DNA of 64,000 nucleotides from Rhodamnia argentea (taxonomy: Eukaryota > Streptophyta > Magnoliopsida > Myrtales > Myrtaceae). Both the position numbers and the translations under genes were made by a program. The stretch lies in NCBI RefSeq assembly GCF_020921035.1, contig NC_063156.1, positions 9,560,501-9,624,500 on the forward strand, in the 5' to 3' direction. Position 1 is the stretch's first letter. Every line of letters begins with the position of its first letter. The notes beneath the pieces are model-generated. The model saw only the letters and a program-made list of their open reading frames with translations, was not told where the DNA came from and did no database searches. This document shows, in pieces, positions 25,501 through 35,924 of this stretch.

Positions 25501-26653
25501 TATTGTTGTGATTCGTCTTGGTGAGTACACTCTGAAGATAAAGTTTGAAAAATAACTTCTTTGAATTTTTATGTCACCTCCCTTGTGAATATGTGAGCAA
25601 ATTATGTAGAGAAATGCATCTAAAATATGTGAGTCTGAAGTAATTTCAAGATTTTAGAAGTAGCCTAATCATTTTTTATGCGTGCAATTTAAGTGTTGGT
25701 ATTAGCTTGAGCGCCATTATGGCATGTTATCAATGCATTTGACTGAATTTGTCAAATTAATGTTTTGTCTCATGTTTATTTATTTTTTTTTTTTTTTTTT
25801 TTTGGGTTTTCTTCATATCAAGGAGGATCTCACTTTGCCTGTCAAACGTGGATTGCATGATATTTCCCTCATTCACCTCTCCTTTGAACGGGTAATGGGA
25901 AACAGTTCATTAATGTTGGGAGCATGCACAAACATCGGTAGTTCTTAATTCCGAATTAAAACATCGCACAAATGGTGAAATAGAGACAATCAAGCAAAAG
26001 ACCAAACATTTAAGTAAAAGAAGAAAGAAGGCCAAAAACAAAAGGAGACCCAAAAAGGAAAAAGACTTGCTGAAAAGAAAGATAAAAAGAGGAGAACTTA
26101 TCAGGCATTAATCTTAAATCACTAATTACATCAATTTCTCAAAATGAAGCTAAGGCTGTAGGTCGGTGATGCCTCTGTCATTGTGAAATGGCCACTCAAT
26201 GACACTTTAGTCCTGGTTAAGTTGTGTTTCCTCATTGGAGAATGCTGTCTATGGCGTAATATGAGATGATGGTCAGTCACGTCCTTGCTCTCCTCGTCTT
26301 GTTCCCACAGGATTTTGTTAAAGGCATCCTTCCATATGATGAAATCAATTGTATGTCCTAGAACTTGCTCAAGACGTTCTTTCATAAGATGAATATCCAT
26401 TGTATGTCCTAGAACTTGCTGGTATTCTGTATACATAACATGACATACATCATGTGATTGGATCATCCTTCTGACTATAGATTCAGGGGATCCGATTAAA
26501 AAAAATATCTTGGGCAGTTGTTTAAGTGATTTATCTTATTTCACGAGATGAGTCCTGATTTCCAAATTGGTTGCCATCCATGCAGGTTGTGGTGGAACCG
26601 GGAATATAATGTGCTCAGAATGTGGCGGTCGAGGTCATCTAGGAGCAATTTGA
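22593..26653 (+). CDS. DnaJ-type (CxxCxGxG) zinc-finger protein, probably plastid
   Basis: Three exons join in frame: 22593-22784, 23926-24187 and 26586-26653, giving 173 aa. Four CxxC pairs form a DnaJ cysteine-rich zinc domain without a J domain: C114-C117, C125-C128 (CSTCSGSG), C150-C153 (CLGCGGTG) and C160-C163 (CSECGGRG). The protein ends HLGAI. J-less proteins of this architecture (BSD2, LQY1 and relatives) are usually chloroplast chaperones or thiol-disulfide factors. The Ser/Thr-rich, acid-poor N-terminus (MDTSPSKMAPLSANLTSICT) would fit a transit peptide, but targeting is inferred. Introns are 1.1 and 2.4 kb. The exact family member is not identified. Confidence 0.85.
24531..24593. 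repeat. Polypurine tract with an 11-12-nt G run in intron 2
   Basis: Almost pure A/G on the plus strand, including one G run of at least 11 and several GGGGG/GGGGGGG runs. It lies within intron 2 of the DnaJ-type zinc-finger gene and could form a G-quadruplex or triplex in principle. Confidence 0.6.
26318..26420. repeat. Two-copy 51-bp tandem repeat in intron 2
   Basis: The phrase attgtatgtcctagaacttg occurs at 26348 and again at 26399, with similar sequence before each (cttccatatgatgaaatca / ctttcataagatgaatatc). The period is 51 bp. It explains an open frame on the minus strand (26131-26466) that has no known domain. Confidence 0.55.
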
Positions 26654-27043
26654 GTTTTTCATGGTTTGTTTCTCCTGTGGCTCTTCTGCCAAATCTTGTC
26701 CACTGGGACTTTCATTTTGAAACTGCAAAATTCATGGATATATATATTTTTTTCGAGTTACTTTTGCTTCATGCAATCGGTGTCGCAGTGATCGACTAAG
26801 GAACAGAGTTAGCAATTCAATCATGGTGATTTTGTCAAGCCGCAATTAAAGAACAGGTGATTGTACTGCTGAAGCTTTTGTATATGCAATGGTAAGAACA
26901 AAAAAACTAGTCCCGAAAAGAAGAAAACTAAGGAAACATCAGTATGGTTCTCTGTGAATTGTTTTGCTGTACAGACTCTTTACTGACCCGACGAGAATGT
27001 CGAGCTCTCTATGAAACAGCAGTTCGCTTCCAAGTAGTGTGCT

Positions 27044-28506
27044 CTAATGCCCATATCTCTGCATTTCTTCAAGTCGAGATGGGATGGTCGAGTCAAACCG
27101 ATGGTTGTTTGGGTTCTCTGCATAAGCAACATAGTATGCCGAAACAGATGCTTGCGCCCACGCCACTGATATCCGACACTGGAAAGCGAAAACTAAGTTA
27201 GAAACTTAGATAACCATTTCCGACTACCACCGACAAAGCTAAGGACGAGAGTTGAAATTGGTTAGCATAACCTTACCAGGAAATAGCCAATCAAGAAAGC
27301 ATACAGGGACACCTCTGTAGCATAACTCCTTTGAACTGCTAGTGCCCATGAACCGCCCGTCAGGGCAGATATTGCTCCTCCAGTTAGGCCACAGAAGAAA
27401 CAAAACACGCCGGTCAGATCAGAGTCGATCAAGTGTCGTATTCCGGCCCTATTGAAATTCTCCCAGGCATCCCTCGATGCTGGCACAAACCCTTTGTTGA
27501 GTGCTCCGACGTGGACAAATCCCCATCTGTTCCCGTATCTAATCAGGGTTGATGCGATGCCAGAGTAGCAATCGGTGCACGAGAACATGAATTCATCTGA
27601 CCCTCCTGCGATCGAGCTGAGCGCACGTGCAGAGCCTCGGACAGTCCCAATGATCGGGACCATGGCGGAACCCATAGAGACGCTCCCGACCAGGTATTTC
27701 ATCGTATCGCAGGCAGCCACACGAGTGCCCACGATTTAACCCAGAAACAAAGTTCATGTATTTGATACGAGCTATTGCGGATTGCAACAAGTTCTTGACG
27801 ACATGCATGGTCCATGTCAAGTGGAGCAAGATGATGAAGATGAGGACGTCGTCCCAGGTGGTCGCGGTGGCAGTCGCTCCTCCGATCCCACACACCAAGA
27901 AGCCCGAGTAAGCGACGGAGACTACAATGGAAAGTCCGACCAAGATGGTCGTGTTAGCCGGTGCGAAATCTGTGGATCCCCATAGAATCTTGCCAGCATA
28001 TACAAAACGATGGTTAACCCAGCAGCCGTACAGCGACTGTATCAGCCCGGAGATAATCGCGACTATTCCGGCGGCCAAACCAACCGAGGACTCGATCATC
28101 ACAAGCAACACACCGAATGCACAAGTCAACAAGGGACTCAGCCAAAATGCCGCCCTCAAGGCTCTCACAGGGTTATGCAGGATGTAGAAGTGCCATGAGA
28201 AACCAGCGATCCCAGCAGATGCCACGGCGGTGAGGAGCGGAGGGTACCACTTCACTGGGTGGAAGTGGTGGCTCTTCGCGGAGAGGAGACCGCGGACTGT
28301 GAGGACTATAGTCAAGATCGCCACCAGAATCAGCTGAGCGTAGAAGAGAACCGCAAAGAGCCGCTGGACGAATGGCGAGGCTGCCGCCGCGGTTTGGTTC
28401 TGCGTTCCCTGCTGTTGTGGCGGCAGCTGCTGCCGCGGCAGTGGCGGCGCTGCGGCGGCAGTGGCGGTGGTGGCTGCTGCCGCGGCCGTGGCGGTGTTGG
28501 TTGTGC
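27044..28506 (-). CDS. Choline transporter-like (CTL) protein, frame broken by 1 nt
   Basis: A multi-pass membrane protein of the plasma-membrane choline transporter (CTL/PNS1) family. Minus-strand coding runs from about 28506 to 27277, then intron 27276-27179 (GT-AG), then exon 27178-27044. The first frame gives an Ala/Pro/Gln-rich N-terminus, several membrane helices (FAVLFYAQLILVAILTIVLT, GLAAGIVAIISGLIQSLYGC) and ARIKYMNFVSGL. The second gives GTRVAACDTMKYLVGSVSMG, RGSARALSSIAGGSDEFMFS, STLIRYGNRWGFVHVGALNK and ATEVSLYAFLIGYFL. Exon 2 adds CRISVAWAQASVSAYYVAYA and the family-typical RFDSTIP near the end. The frames meet at 27733-27738, where removing one base would join them without changing spacing. 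No start codon is obvious: the frame has no ATG before GTTNTATAAAA. A splice from CATG (28731) to 28506 is in frame with an upstream ATG at 28857 but gives an odd N-terminus. Confidence 0.75.
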
Positions 28507-29465
28507 CTGCAATCGCACTCACCTAATCAGTCGCCTATACAATCATAAGGGTCGACCTCCATGCTGCTCACAGAGGGGAGAGAGAGCGCGCGATAAAGAT
28601 AATGGAAAACAAGAAAATGCCCAGATACAGAAACGGATCAAAGATGATGCGCAAGTCATGAATAGAGCCAATGGGAGCTTCAGAACTCAACCAGACTTGA
28701 AGGGGCAGAGAGAAGAGAGAGAGAGAGTACCATGAGAGGATGGAGTGTCAAATCGAAAGACCAATCTTCTTGAATTCTTGGTCTTCTTCTGCAACCAAAA
28801 AAAAAAAAAAGACAGAAGTTTGGTGAAATGAGCGAACTGGAAGTTGAATACGGCCATGTGACGCTTATCTCGGAGCGTGAACGTCAACCGATCTACGCAT
28901 TTAAAAAAAAATTGAAAACAGGGCACTAATTTAAACTTGTTGCCGTCTCCGGTTCACCAAAACCACATTGACCCCGAACGAAATCACTTTCCCCTCTGCA
29001 CAGAAACCAACATCACCGTACGAGCGGAAGACTTCCCCCCCCAAACAGTAAGTCAAGACTCGAACATCAGACCAAGCCTCGAATAACGAGAGAAAAGAAG
29101 ACGACGAAGACGAAGAAGAAGAAGAAGATGATGGCGATGGAGGTGTTACGTGGCTGGGAAGGTTCTTGGCGGGTCTCTGCGCTGGTGGGCGGATCGACTT
29201 GGGCTTTGCTTGGGAAGAAAGGCGTGCGTTTTCCCTCGCGACGGCTCTCTCTCGTGATAATTTTGCGGGGGCAGAGAGCAGTTCAAGTCAAGATGACTCT
29301 TTTGAGATTGGGGGGTGCGGTTTTGCTTTTTGTTATTGGGGAAGTACAGTCCCTACGTACGTTCTCCCTTCTTCAATTTTCTCTCTTCTTTTCTGTTCTT
29401 CTGGGGCCAACATGCGGGAGGGAGTTGCGTGTTCCAATGATTAATTTTCAGACTGGTGAAAATTG
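28507..29465. other. 5' region of the CTL gene and spacer
   Basis: 28507-28930 holds GA/CT-rich sequence that looks like the CTL 5' leader or a leader intron: GTACTC donor at 28730, CAG acceptor at 28507. From 28930 to 29465 plus-strand open frames begin at a GAAGAAGAAGAAG run (about 29106) with MMAMEVLRGWEGSWRV; no domain is recognisable and the frames overlap one another, so I do not call a gene. Confidence 0.35.
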
Positions 29466-30100
29466 GGGAAAAGTGTCCAAAAAGAAAAAAGTCATAAACC
29501 TATTGCATTAATATCAATTCAGTTGATGCCAATTCAGTCCTAAACCTTTTGTATTAATGCCATTTAAGTCCTAAACCTTTTTATTAATGACAATTCAGTC
29601 TTAAACATTTTATAATAGTACCAATTTAGTCCTAAAAATTTTACATTTATGTCAATTGAGTCAATTCGGTCAATTTTGATTGGAAATCATTGGCGTGGAC
29701 GTCAATTATCCTAAGTGGCACGGTTGGCGCTAACGTGAATACTTTTTTAATTTTTTTTATATTTTAAATAATTTTTAAAAAAATTTGAAAAAAAATACTT
29801 AAAAAATTATTTAAAATATTAAAATAATATTAAAAAATATCCAAGTTAGCGCTAGTCGTGCCATGTAGGACAATCAATGTCCACATCGGCAATTTTTGAT
29901 CAAAATTGATCGGATTAATTCAATTGGAATAAATATAAAAGATTTAGGACGGAAATGGCAACAATACTGAAGGTTTATGACTAAATTAGCACCAACAAAA
30001 GGTTTAAGACTTAATTAGCACCAATACAAAAGGTTTATGACTAAATTGACACTAATGTAATAGATTGAGGATTTTTTTGACACTTCTCCCGTAAAAATTG
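29456..30100. mobile_element. MULE-like MITE with 10-bp target duplication
   Basis: The element is 29466-30090 (625 bp). The flanking repeats GTGAAAATTG (29456-29465) and GTAAAAATTG (30091-30100) match at 9 of 10 positions. The ends are inverted: GGGAAAAGTGTCCAAAAAG at the left and, reversed from the right, GGGAGAAGTGTCAAAAAAA. The inverted arms extend over 200 bp on each side ('cattaatatcaattcag..cctaaacctttt' against 'aaaggtttaagacttaattagca'). There is an internal AT-rich loop and no coding capacity. Confidence 0.75.
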
Positions 30101-31351
30101 CCATGGACCGTGAATATAAACCATCTTTCTCTAAGGTCAACACACGGACCAGGAAAAAAATAAATGTAATGGTGTAGATTATTAGTGGGTAATACTCTGA
30201 AAAGGAAGCGAAAATGACAGATACTTCATTTGTAGATACCTTAACGTATCATCGTCTTTCCTCGTAGATCACTAGTTCCCTCTCGATTGCCCACAAAGGA
30301 AAATGACCACTCGAATTGATCCATCCCTTTTTCCCCCCTTCCCAACTCGTGAATTGGGCAACTTCACGAGCTTTTTTCGGTACTCCGACGGCATCACGCT
30401 CCGGTTCGCCAGTCCTTCGCCATGGCGATCTCACATGGTTGCTCGAAGGGCCAACGTCGGATGCTACTGATACTAGTGTTGGAAAATGACACCACTATTC
30501 TCTGATACGTTTTCACGGACCGGATCCTTAAAGTGTCGATGATCGATGATCGCTCTTCCCGCAACAACAACCTCGGGAAGTAACTGGGTACATTTTTCCT
30601 TGTTAAAGACGCGGACTTTCTTCAAGTCGTTCCCATTGCGTGCCGAATGTGTATAAAGACCTGGCGAATCCAGCTGCGAGAATGCGATCGGGATCCGATG
30701 GGAGAGAACGTGTTCCTTACGAAAAAAAAACAAGCGAGAAAAGGGAAAAGGTCCATGCGTTTCGAACGCTTCTTCCTCATGAACCCCACGCCACGCCCCT
30801 TATCGTGGCATTAGTCATGGGCCTCGCGGCTGTTCGAGCAGGAAGAAGGCCTTTTCGCGCACCGCCAGATGCCGAATCTGCTCGTGGCTTCATTCATTGC
30901 CTCCTCTTAATTTCAGTTACACGGTCCATCTCGTTTGGTCAGACGCTTCCATCGTCGTACGTACCCTCTTTAAGTCACGAGAAGCTCATGCATTCAACGC
31001 CCTTTTGATGACCCTCGGCGGAGCAAGCCGAAAACGAAGACATCCCAACCGGAAAATCTCATGTGCCCTCGTGCCCGCCAATCGTCGATAGAAGTTTCAT
31101 TCCCCTGTTCCGACAAAGCCAAAACCACAAAAATTCAAATCATCGTATCCGATGTACACATAATCAGCTTTTTCGCAGCTCAATGATTGGATTTCCGTTG
31201 ATGGGTCAGCATCCTTAGGTAAATGCATCGCGTAACCCAATAGGATCTCGACGTGAAACCACCCCCACCAACCCACCACCCCCACCCCAAAAAAGAAAAA
31301 AGAAAAAAACGATAGGGTCGAGGTAGTTTCCTTAGTCATTATCACAATCTG
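30101..31351. other. Spacer between the CTL and MCTP genes
   Basis: No supportable gene. Several short overlapping frames (30249-31345) occur on both strands without domains. A CCCCACCAACCCACCACCCC stretch lies near 31262-31290. Confidence 0.4.
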
Positions 31352-31480
31352 ACTTATGCATACTTACTTGGTAGCAGCTTGCAAGCAAGAAACCGACCGA
31401 AATCTCAAAGTGACTTATGTATACTTATGCATACTTACTTGGTAGCAGCTTGCAAGCAAGAAACCGACCGAAATCTCAAA
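31352..31480. repeat. 71-bp-period direct repeat downstream of MCTP
   Basis: A 58-bp phrase beginning acttatgcatacttacttgg and ending gaccgaaatctcaaa occurs at 31352-31409 and again at 31423-31480, essentially identical. Part of it (agaaaccgaccgaaatctca) recurs at 31607-31629. The near identity implies a recent local duplication in the 3' flank of the MCTP gene. Confidence 0.85.
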
Positions 31481-32000
31481 TGTCTGATCGCTGCTTCTCC
31501 TACTTCTTCTTTTTTTTTTTTTTTTTTTTTGGCCTCTTGGTGGCCATTGACTTGAACCAGAGATAAAAAAAAAATAGCCGAAGCTTCGAATTCCATGGGA
31601 CTTTCTAGAAACCGACCGAAATCTCAAAGTGGACTTCGAAAGAGGAACGAAAGTGGAGGAGCTCGGTAGGCTCGCCCGTGCAACGGTCACTACGCATTTT
31701 AAAATAATAAAAAAAAGCAGGAAAAAAAAAGGAAAAGAAAATATCCATATTTGCTTTTGTGAAAAATGGCACAAGCCCGATGCTTGTCCCAAGATTTAGG
31801 ATGAAGTAATATGGGCCCACATAAAATCCAGCAACGGTCACATTACCCACTTTGGGCGCTTTTCCCAACAAAAAAACTTTTCTCGCCCAACTTCGATTTT
31901 TCATCGAACCCCGTAAAAAGCGAAAAGAGTATAAAAAAATAATTAGTAATTTCAAGAAATTAATCCCCCAAGCTAACACGTGTTCCGGTGGTTCGTTTGA
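31481..32000. other. 3' flank of the MCTP gene
   Basis: AT-rich sequence with a 22-nt T run near 31509-31530. It probably includes the MCTP 3' untranslated region on the minus strand. No gene seen. Confidence 0.4.
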
Positions 32001-34937
32001 CTAGAGCATCTGATCGGAGAGCGACGGAAGCCGCCGGAAGAAGTTGACCGGGACGGACGGCATGTCGTCCCGGAACCTGGGGTGCCGCAGGTAGTAGAAC
32101 CCCGACCCCAGGAGGAAGACCTTGAATGGCACCACGTAGAACCCCAGCGACGCCACCAGGCAGAACGCCACGAACAGCCCCGTCGCGCGAGGGTCCCGCC
32201 AGCTGAAGAGCGCGTCCAGGCGCTCCCCCTGGGCAGCCACGTCCCCGAGGAGGGTCTGGGCCCGCCCCGCTAGGGCCCGCAGCCGGTCGTACCGGATGCG
32301 GACCACTTCGGAAGGCCGCGTCGTCGGGAACCCGTCGAACTCCTCGTCGAGCTCGTCGGGGCCTACCACTTCCGCGTAGGACAGCCTTGGGTCCATGCTG
32401 TTTGGGGCGGCCCGGTGGCGGTACCGGAACCTCAGGATCAGGATCAGGAAGGCGTACATGAACACGGTGGGGATCACCAGGTGCGGGCACAGCACGACGG
32501 CCACGAGCAGCACGTGCATGAGCACGGTGGTGGGCGGGTGGGCCCACGTCCGGATCCCATCGAGCCACCGGCCGAACATTGCCACGCAGGACAGGCAGCC
32601 CACCACCCGGAACCAGTTGGCCTTGCTCCGCCTCATGCTCCACACGTGTGTATCCGAGTCCAGCACGTACTGGACCACCTCCTGCCCGAGCGGTGGCTCG
32701 GACCGGGCCAGCCGGGCTGTCACAACCCGCATTGCCGTGTGCCTGAGCATGTCTTGCTGTGCCGGGCCTAGCGGGCGCACGTGGTGCATCCTAGGGAGCA
32801 TCGGCGTCGTGTAGGCCTGGATCAAGCTGAGCCATGAAGAGCATGAAAATCGTACAGCGATCTCGATCTCTCCCATCTTCCTGGCTCCACCAGGTAGCAG
32901 CATGGACAGCGAGTATGAGTTCATGTAGACGCGGTTTGTGTCGAGCGTCGATAGCCGGACGCGTATTTTGCCGATTCTCAAATCTTTTCCGGGTTTACCC
33001 GCATCGTCACGCTTGTACCTCCCGTTGTCGAAGACGCCAATTGTGAGCACCGTGCACGGATCGTACACGTCCCAGGTGTATTGCTCATTCCATCGCGGGT
33101 TAAACCGGTCGAGGATGGTTCGCGTCCGAACCCACTTGGGCCCATACTTGGCCACCACATAAGCATCCGTTGTCCCGCGAGTTCCGTCTTTGGTCTTCAC
33201 CGGCAACAAGTTGGTCGCTCCTCGGATGCCCACCTCGAGCAGACCAATCGGAGCTCTCGCCAGCTGCTTAGCCGAGGCTCGGACATCGCTGGTCACGTGA
33301 GCCGCCTCGTCGAGCACGTGATATCCACCTTCCAGGCACGCTCTCACGTGGATCCTCCCTGTGTACGGCTTGCTCTCATCCCCGGCTAAGTTGAACCACT
33401 TCGACCTTGCCTCCGTGGAATCGTCTGTCCACCTCTCGACGCTCGGCACGTGTACTTTGGCCTGGCCCACAGACAGCCCGTTCGTCGCGTCCTCCACCGT
33501 GATCACCAGAAACGGCTCGAATGGCTCGGCAGCGACGAAGACGAGATCCTCGTTCCACGTCGGGTTAGACGAGCCAGACGACAACGAGCCAGCCGAGGTC
33601 CGGCTCGTCTTGAAGATCTGCGCGCCGAGTTGACCTTTCACGTAGAGCTCCGGAGTCTTAACCTTAGGCTCGGGCCCCAAACCTAACTGCAGGTCCTGGG
33701 TCTGGATAACCGTTAGCCTCAGGTACCACAGCTTGGGAGCCAGGTACACCTTGGCTCGGGTCTCGGGAATCAGCCCGCCCGAATCCGACTGCCAGGCCTC
33801 CTGGAAAGCCTCGTCCGCCTGGGTCCCAAACCACGCGGCGAGCATGACGTCATTTACCGGCGGCGGCGACTTCTCTGACTCAAGAGTGTACCACTGCGGA
33901 GCCAGCGGGCTGTCCGGCGGCACTCGCTTCGGCACTTCCTGCAGATCGAACGAGACCGTTCCCAAGCAAGTCTCGACCGTCTGATCACCTTCCTTCTTCT
34001 CTTCGATCCACACAGAGACCTCCAAATGCGTCGAGTTTAATCCTTCTTTGTCGAATGCAAAGACTTGATCCCATTCCTTGTTGTCGCTCTGGCTCTTCGT
34101 TTTCACAGCGTGAGTGCCGATCACGAGATTGGCATACACAGGCGATTTCGAATCGGCGTCTCCGCGCTTGGATTTCACCACGCGCACGTAGAGGAAGGGC
34201 ATGCTATCTACCAGATCGTACGCGCTCCGGCGGCTCCGATCGCCCGACAGAGACCGAAGCTCGAGGTCGTTTACAGCCGCTTTCCCGTTCTCCGGCCTCT
34301 CCTTCAAATGCTTTAGCTTCTCCGAGTGCGCAATCGGCGGATTCTCCACTGCGGCCGCCGGCGGAGCTGTCGCCGGAGCTTCGTCTGCCTTCGTGTTCTC
34401 CGGCGGCGTCTCTGCCGGCTTCTCGTCTTCCTTTTTCTCTGCCTCTTTAGGCTTATCCTCTTCCTTCTTCTCCACTTCGCCATTGCCTTCCTTCTCCGCA
34501 GGTGGATCCGCCTCCGCGGCCGCTGGGGGATCCTCGTCGATGTAGAAGACCTTGAGCCCGAGCTCGCCTTTGATCTGCGAGAAGACGCTCCTTTTCTCCA
34601 GCGGGTAGTAGACGAGCGCCTCCGACCCCGACTTGACGAAGGCGCTCCCGGCGATCTTCACTTTGCCGAGGAAGGTGCTGCGCTTGCCGGTCTTCTTGTC
34701 GTTGTAAAGATTGATCTCCAGCATCTCCGAGGGCATGGACTCCGCATCGTCGACCGGGAACTCCATCCTCTCGTCCCACTGCGGATTCAGGTCCCGGAAC
34801 TTGGTCTTCGTCCGCCGCCGCTGGCCGTCGAAGTCGACCATGGCGTACGCGCTCGCCGTGCCCTGGCCGTCCTTGGGCATCAAGTTCTTGGCGTGGCAGA
34901 CCTCCACGACGAGCTTCCGAGCGCACGATTCGGCCAT
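32001..34937 (-). CDS. Multiple C2 domain and transmembrane region protein (MCTP)
   Basis: A single exon of 978 aa. Plant MCTPs (for example QUIRKY and FTIP1) tether the ER to the plasma membrane at plasmodesmata and act in cell-to-cell transport. The N-terminal C2 domain (about residues 8-130, LVVEVCHAKNLMPKDGQGTA) is followed by an acidic/proline linker rich in E, K and A (about 138-205). Three more C2 domains follow: about 240-360 (FLYVRVVKSKRGDADSKSPV), 400-520 (LRLTVIQTQDLQLG) and 570-700 (GLLEVGIRGATNLLPVKTKD). The C-terminal PRT_C region (about 790-978) carries membrane segments such as TTVLMHVLLVAVVLCPHLVI and GLFVAFCLVASLGFYVVPFK, and ends RRLPSLSDQML. The overall plan, with an N-terminal C2 and a long charged linker, resembles the QKY/MCTP15-17 group. 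Being intronless and GC-rich, it throws long antisense frames that are not genes. Confidence 0.93.
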   Translation of the reverse strand: MAESCARKLVVEVCHAKNLMPKDGQGTASAYAMVDFDGQRRRTKTKFRDLNPQWDERMEFPVDDAESMPSEMLEINLYNDKKTGKRSTFLGKVKIAGSAFVKSGSEALVYYPLEKRSVFSQIKGELGLKVFYIDEDPPAAAEADPPAEKEGNGEVEKKEEDKPKEAEKKEDEKPAETPPENTKADEAPATAPPAAAVENPPIAHSEKLKHLKERPENGKAAVNDLELRSLSGDRSRRSAYDLVDSMPFLYVRVVKSKRGDADSKSPVYANLVIGTHAVKTKSQSDNKEWDQVFAFDKEGLNSTHLEVSVWIEEKKEGDQTVETCLGTVSFDLQEVPKRVPPDSPLAPQWYTLESEKSPPPVNDVMLAAWFGTQADEAFQEAWQSDSGGLIPETRAKVYLAPKLWYLRLTVIQTQDLQLGLGPEPKVKTPELYVKGQLGAQIFKTSRTSAGSLSSGSSNPTWNEDLVFVAAEPFEPFLVITVEDATNGLSVGQAKVHVPSVERWTDDSTEARSKWFNLAGDESKPYTGRIHVRACLEGGYHVLDEAAHVTSDVRASAKQLARAPIGLLEVGIRGATNLLPVKTKDGTRGTTDAYVVAKYGPKWVRTRTILDRFNPRWNEQYTWDVYDPCTVLTIGVFDNGRYKRDDAGKPGKDLRIGKIRVRLSTLDTNRVYMNSYSLSMLLPGGARKMGEIEIAVRFSCSSWLSLIQAYTTPMLPRMHHVRPLGPAQQDMLRHTAMRVVTARLARSEPPLGQEVVQYVLDSDTHVWSMRRSKANWFRVVGCLSCVAMFGRWLDGIRTWAHPPTTVLMHVLLVAVVLCPHLVIPTVFMYAFLILILRFRYRHRAAPNSMDPRLSYAEVVGPDELDEEFDGFPTTRPSEVVRIRYDRLRALAGRAQTLLGDVAAQGERLDALFSWRDPRATGLFVAFCLVASLGFYVVPFKVFLLGSGFYYLRHPRFRDDMPSVPVNFFRRLPSLSDQML

Positions 34938-35924
34938 TTCCGAACGGAGACTGTACGGGATTTGGCTTTGGCCTAAACTGTTCTAGTTTGAGTGGAGAGA
35001 GAGAGAGAGAGAGAGAGAGATTTTCAGAGGGTCTTGTGTTTTGACTGTTGCGAGAGTAATGAGAGCGGAGGAGGGACCGGAGTGGGATTAAAAGGCGAAG
35101 CTGTGGGGGGAGAGAGAGGAGCGTGGACACGTCAGCAGGAAGCACTTGGGGACGCGGGCGCCGACGTGGCGAGATCTGGTTGGTTTCTGTGGAGAGATTC
35201 CGGTTGTCGTTGGTTGGTTGGCGGGCGCGATTCTGACTGAGCTGAGCTGAGCTGAGCAGAGCGAGTTGAAGCAGCGTGCCGGGTGCCGAGTGAGCAATTT
35301 TTTGCCGGAGAGAATCGTTCCGAATCAAGGAGAAGAGGAGCTTTAACCCGAAGTAAGGCATCGTTATTGTGGAATTTTACGGAAATGCCATTGGTAGGAG
35401 AATTTGTTCCTTTTCTCTTTCCATTACTGCAAAGAGGATGGTGGAGTAAATGATGGTCAATCAATGGTGGTCACGCGAGGCTCGTGGGAGGTGTGTTCCT
35501 TCAAGTGCATGTGAATTGCATGAATTGGGGAGGTACGGTTTTCCTTGTTATTATTTGACATTAGGACTTTGACCGGGTCGGGTCGGGTTTCCGTTTGGCT
35601 AATCTTTCTCTTCAAGTTAAAACTTTTTATTGGCTTTTCTCATCTGGCCCGACTCATGAAGTTAATGAGGTATCTCAGTAATTGGGATTCGACACGCTTA
35701 ATCTCCCTCTACTCAATTGTTTAAGTCGGATCCGCTAAAGCAAATCGACGAATTTGCCATTAAGCGGATCGAGGGGGGCCGATTTGCACAAACTCGGTTC
35801 GGATCATGGAAAGAGAGCGCGGATCGAGATGCCTCTCTCGTGGGTTTCTGATGATTTGGCCTCTTGCGCTTTTCCAACCCTTTTCAGATCTTGCAGGGAC
35901 TTTGGTCGTGTCTTTCTCTGCAAA
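34938..35924. other. MCTP 5' leader and upstream region
   Basis: 34995-35022 is a pure GA microsatellite in the MCTP 5' leader (minus strand). 35236-35257 is a short GAGCT pentamer repeat (four units). Open frames on the minus strand (35088-35464) overlap the leader and are shadows. The rest shows no gene. Confidence 0.5.

Noticed and set aside
26131-26466. 111-aa minus-strand frame in intron 2 of the zinc-finger gene
   Set aside because: Explained by a 51-bp tandem repeat; no domain.
29128-29511. 127-aa plus-strand frame starting MMAMEVLRGWEGSWRV
   Set aside because: Preceded by a GAAGAA run and overlaps the left arm of the MITE at its end; no domain. A short unknown gene cannot be excluded.
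32082-34986. Long plus-strand and out-of-frame minus-strand open frames across the MCTP gene (for example 34326-34976 and 31960-32643)
   Set aside because: They lie antisense to, or in the wrong frame of, the GC-rich MCTP exon, with Arg/Pro/His-rich composition and no domains.
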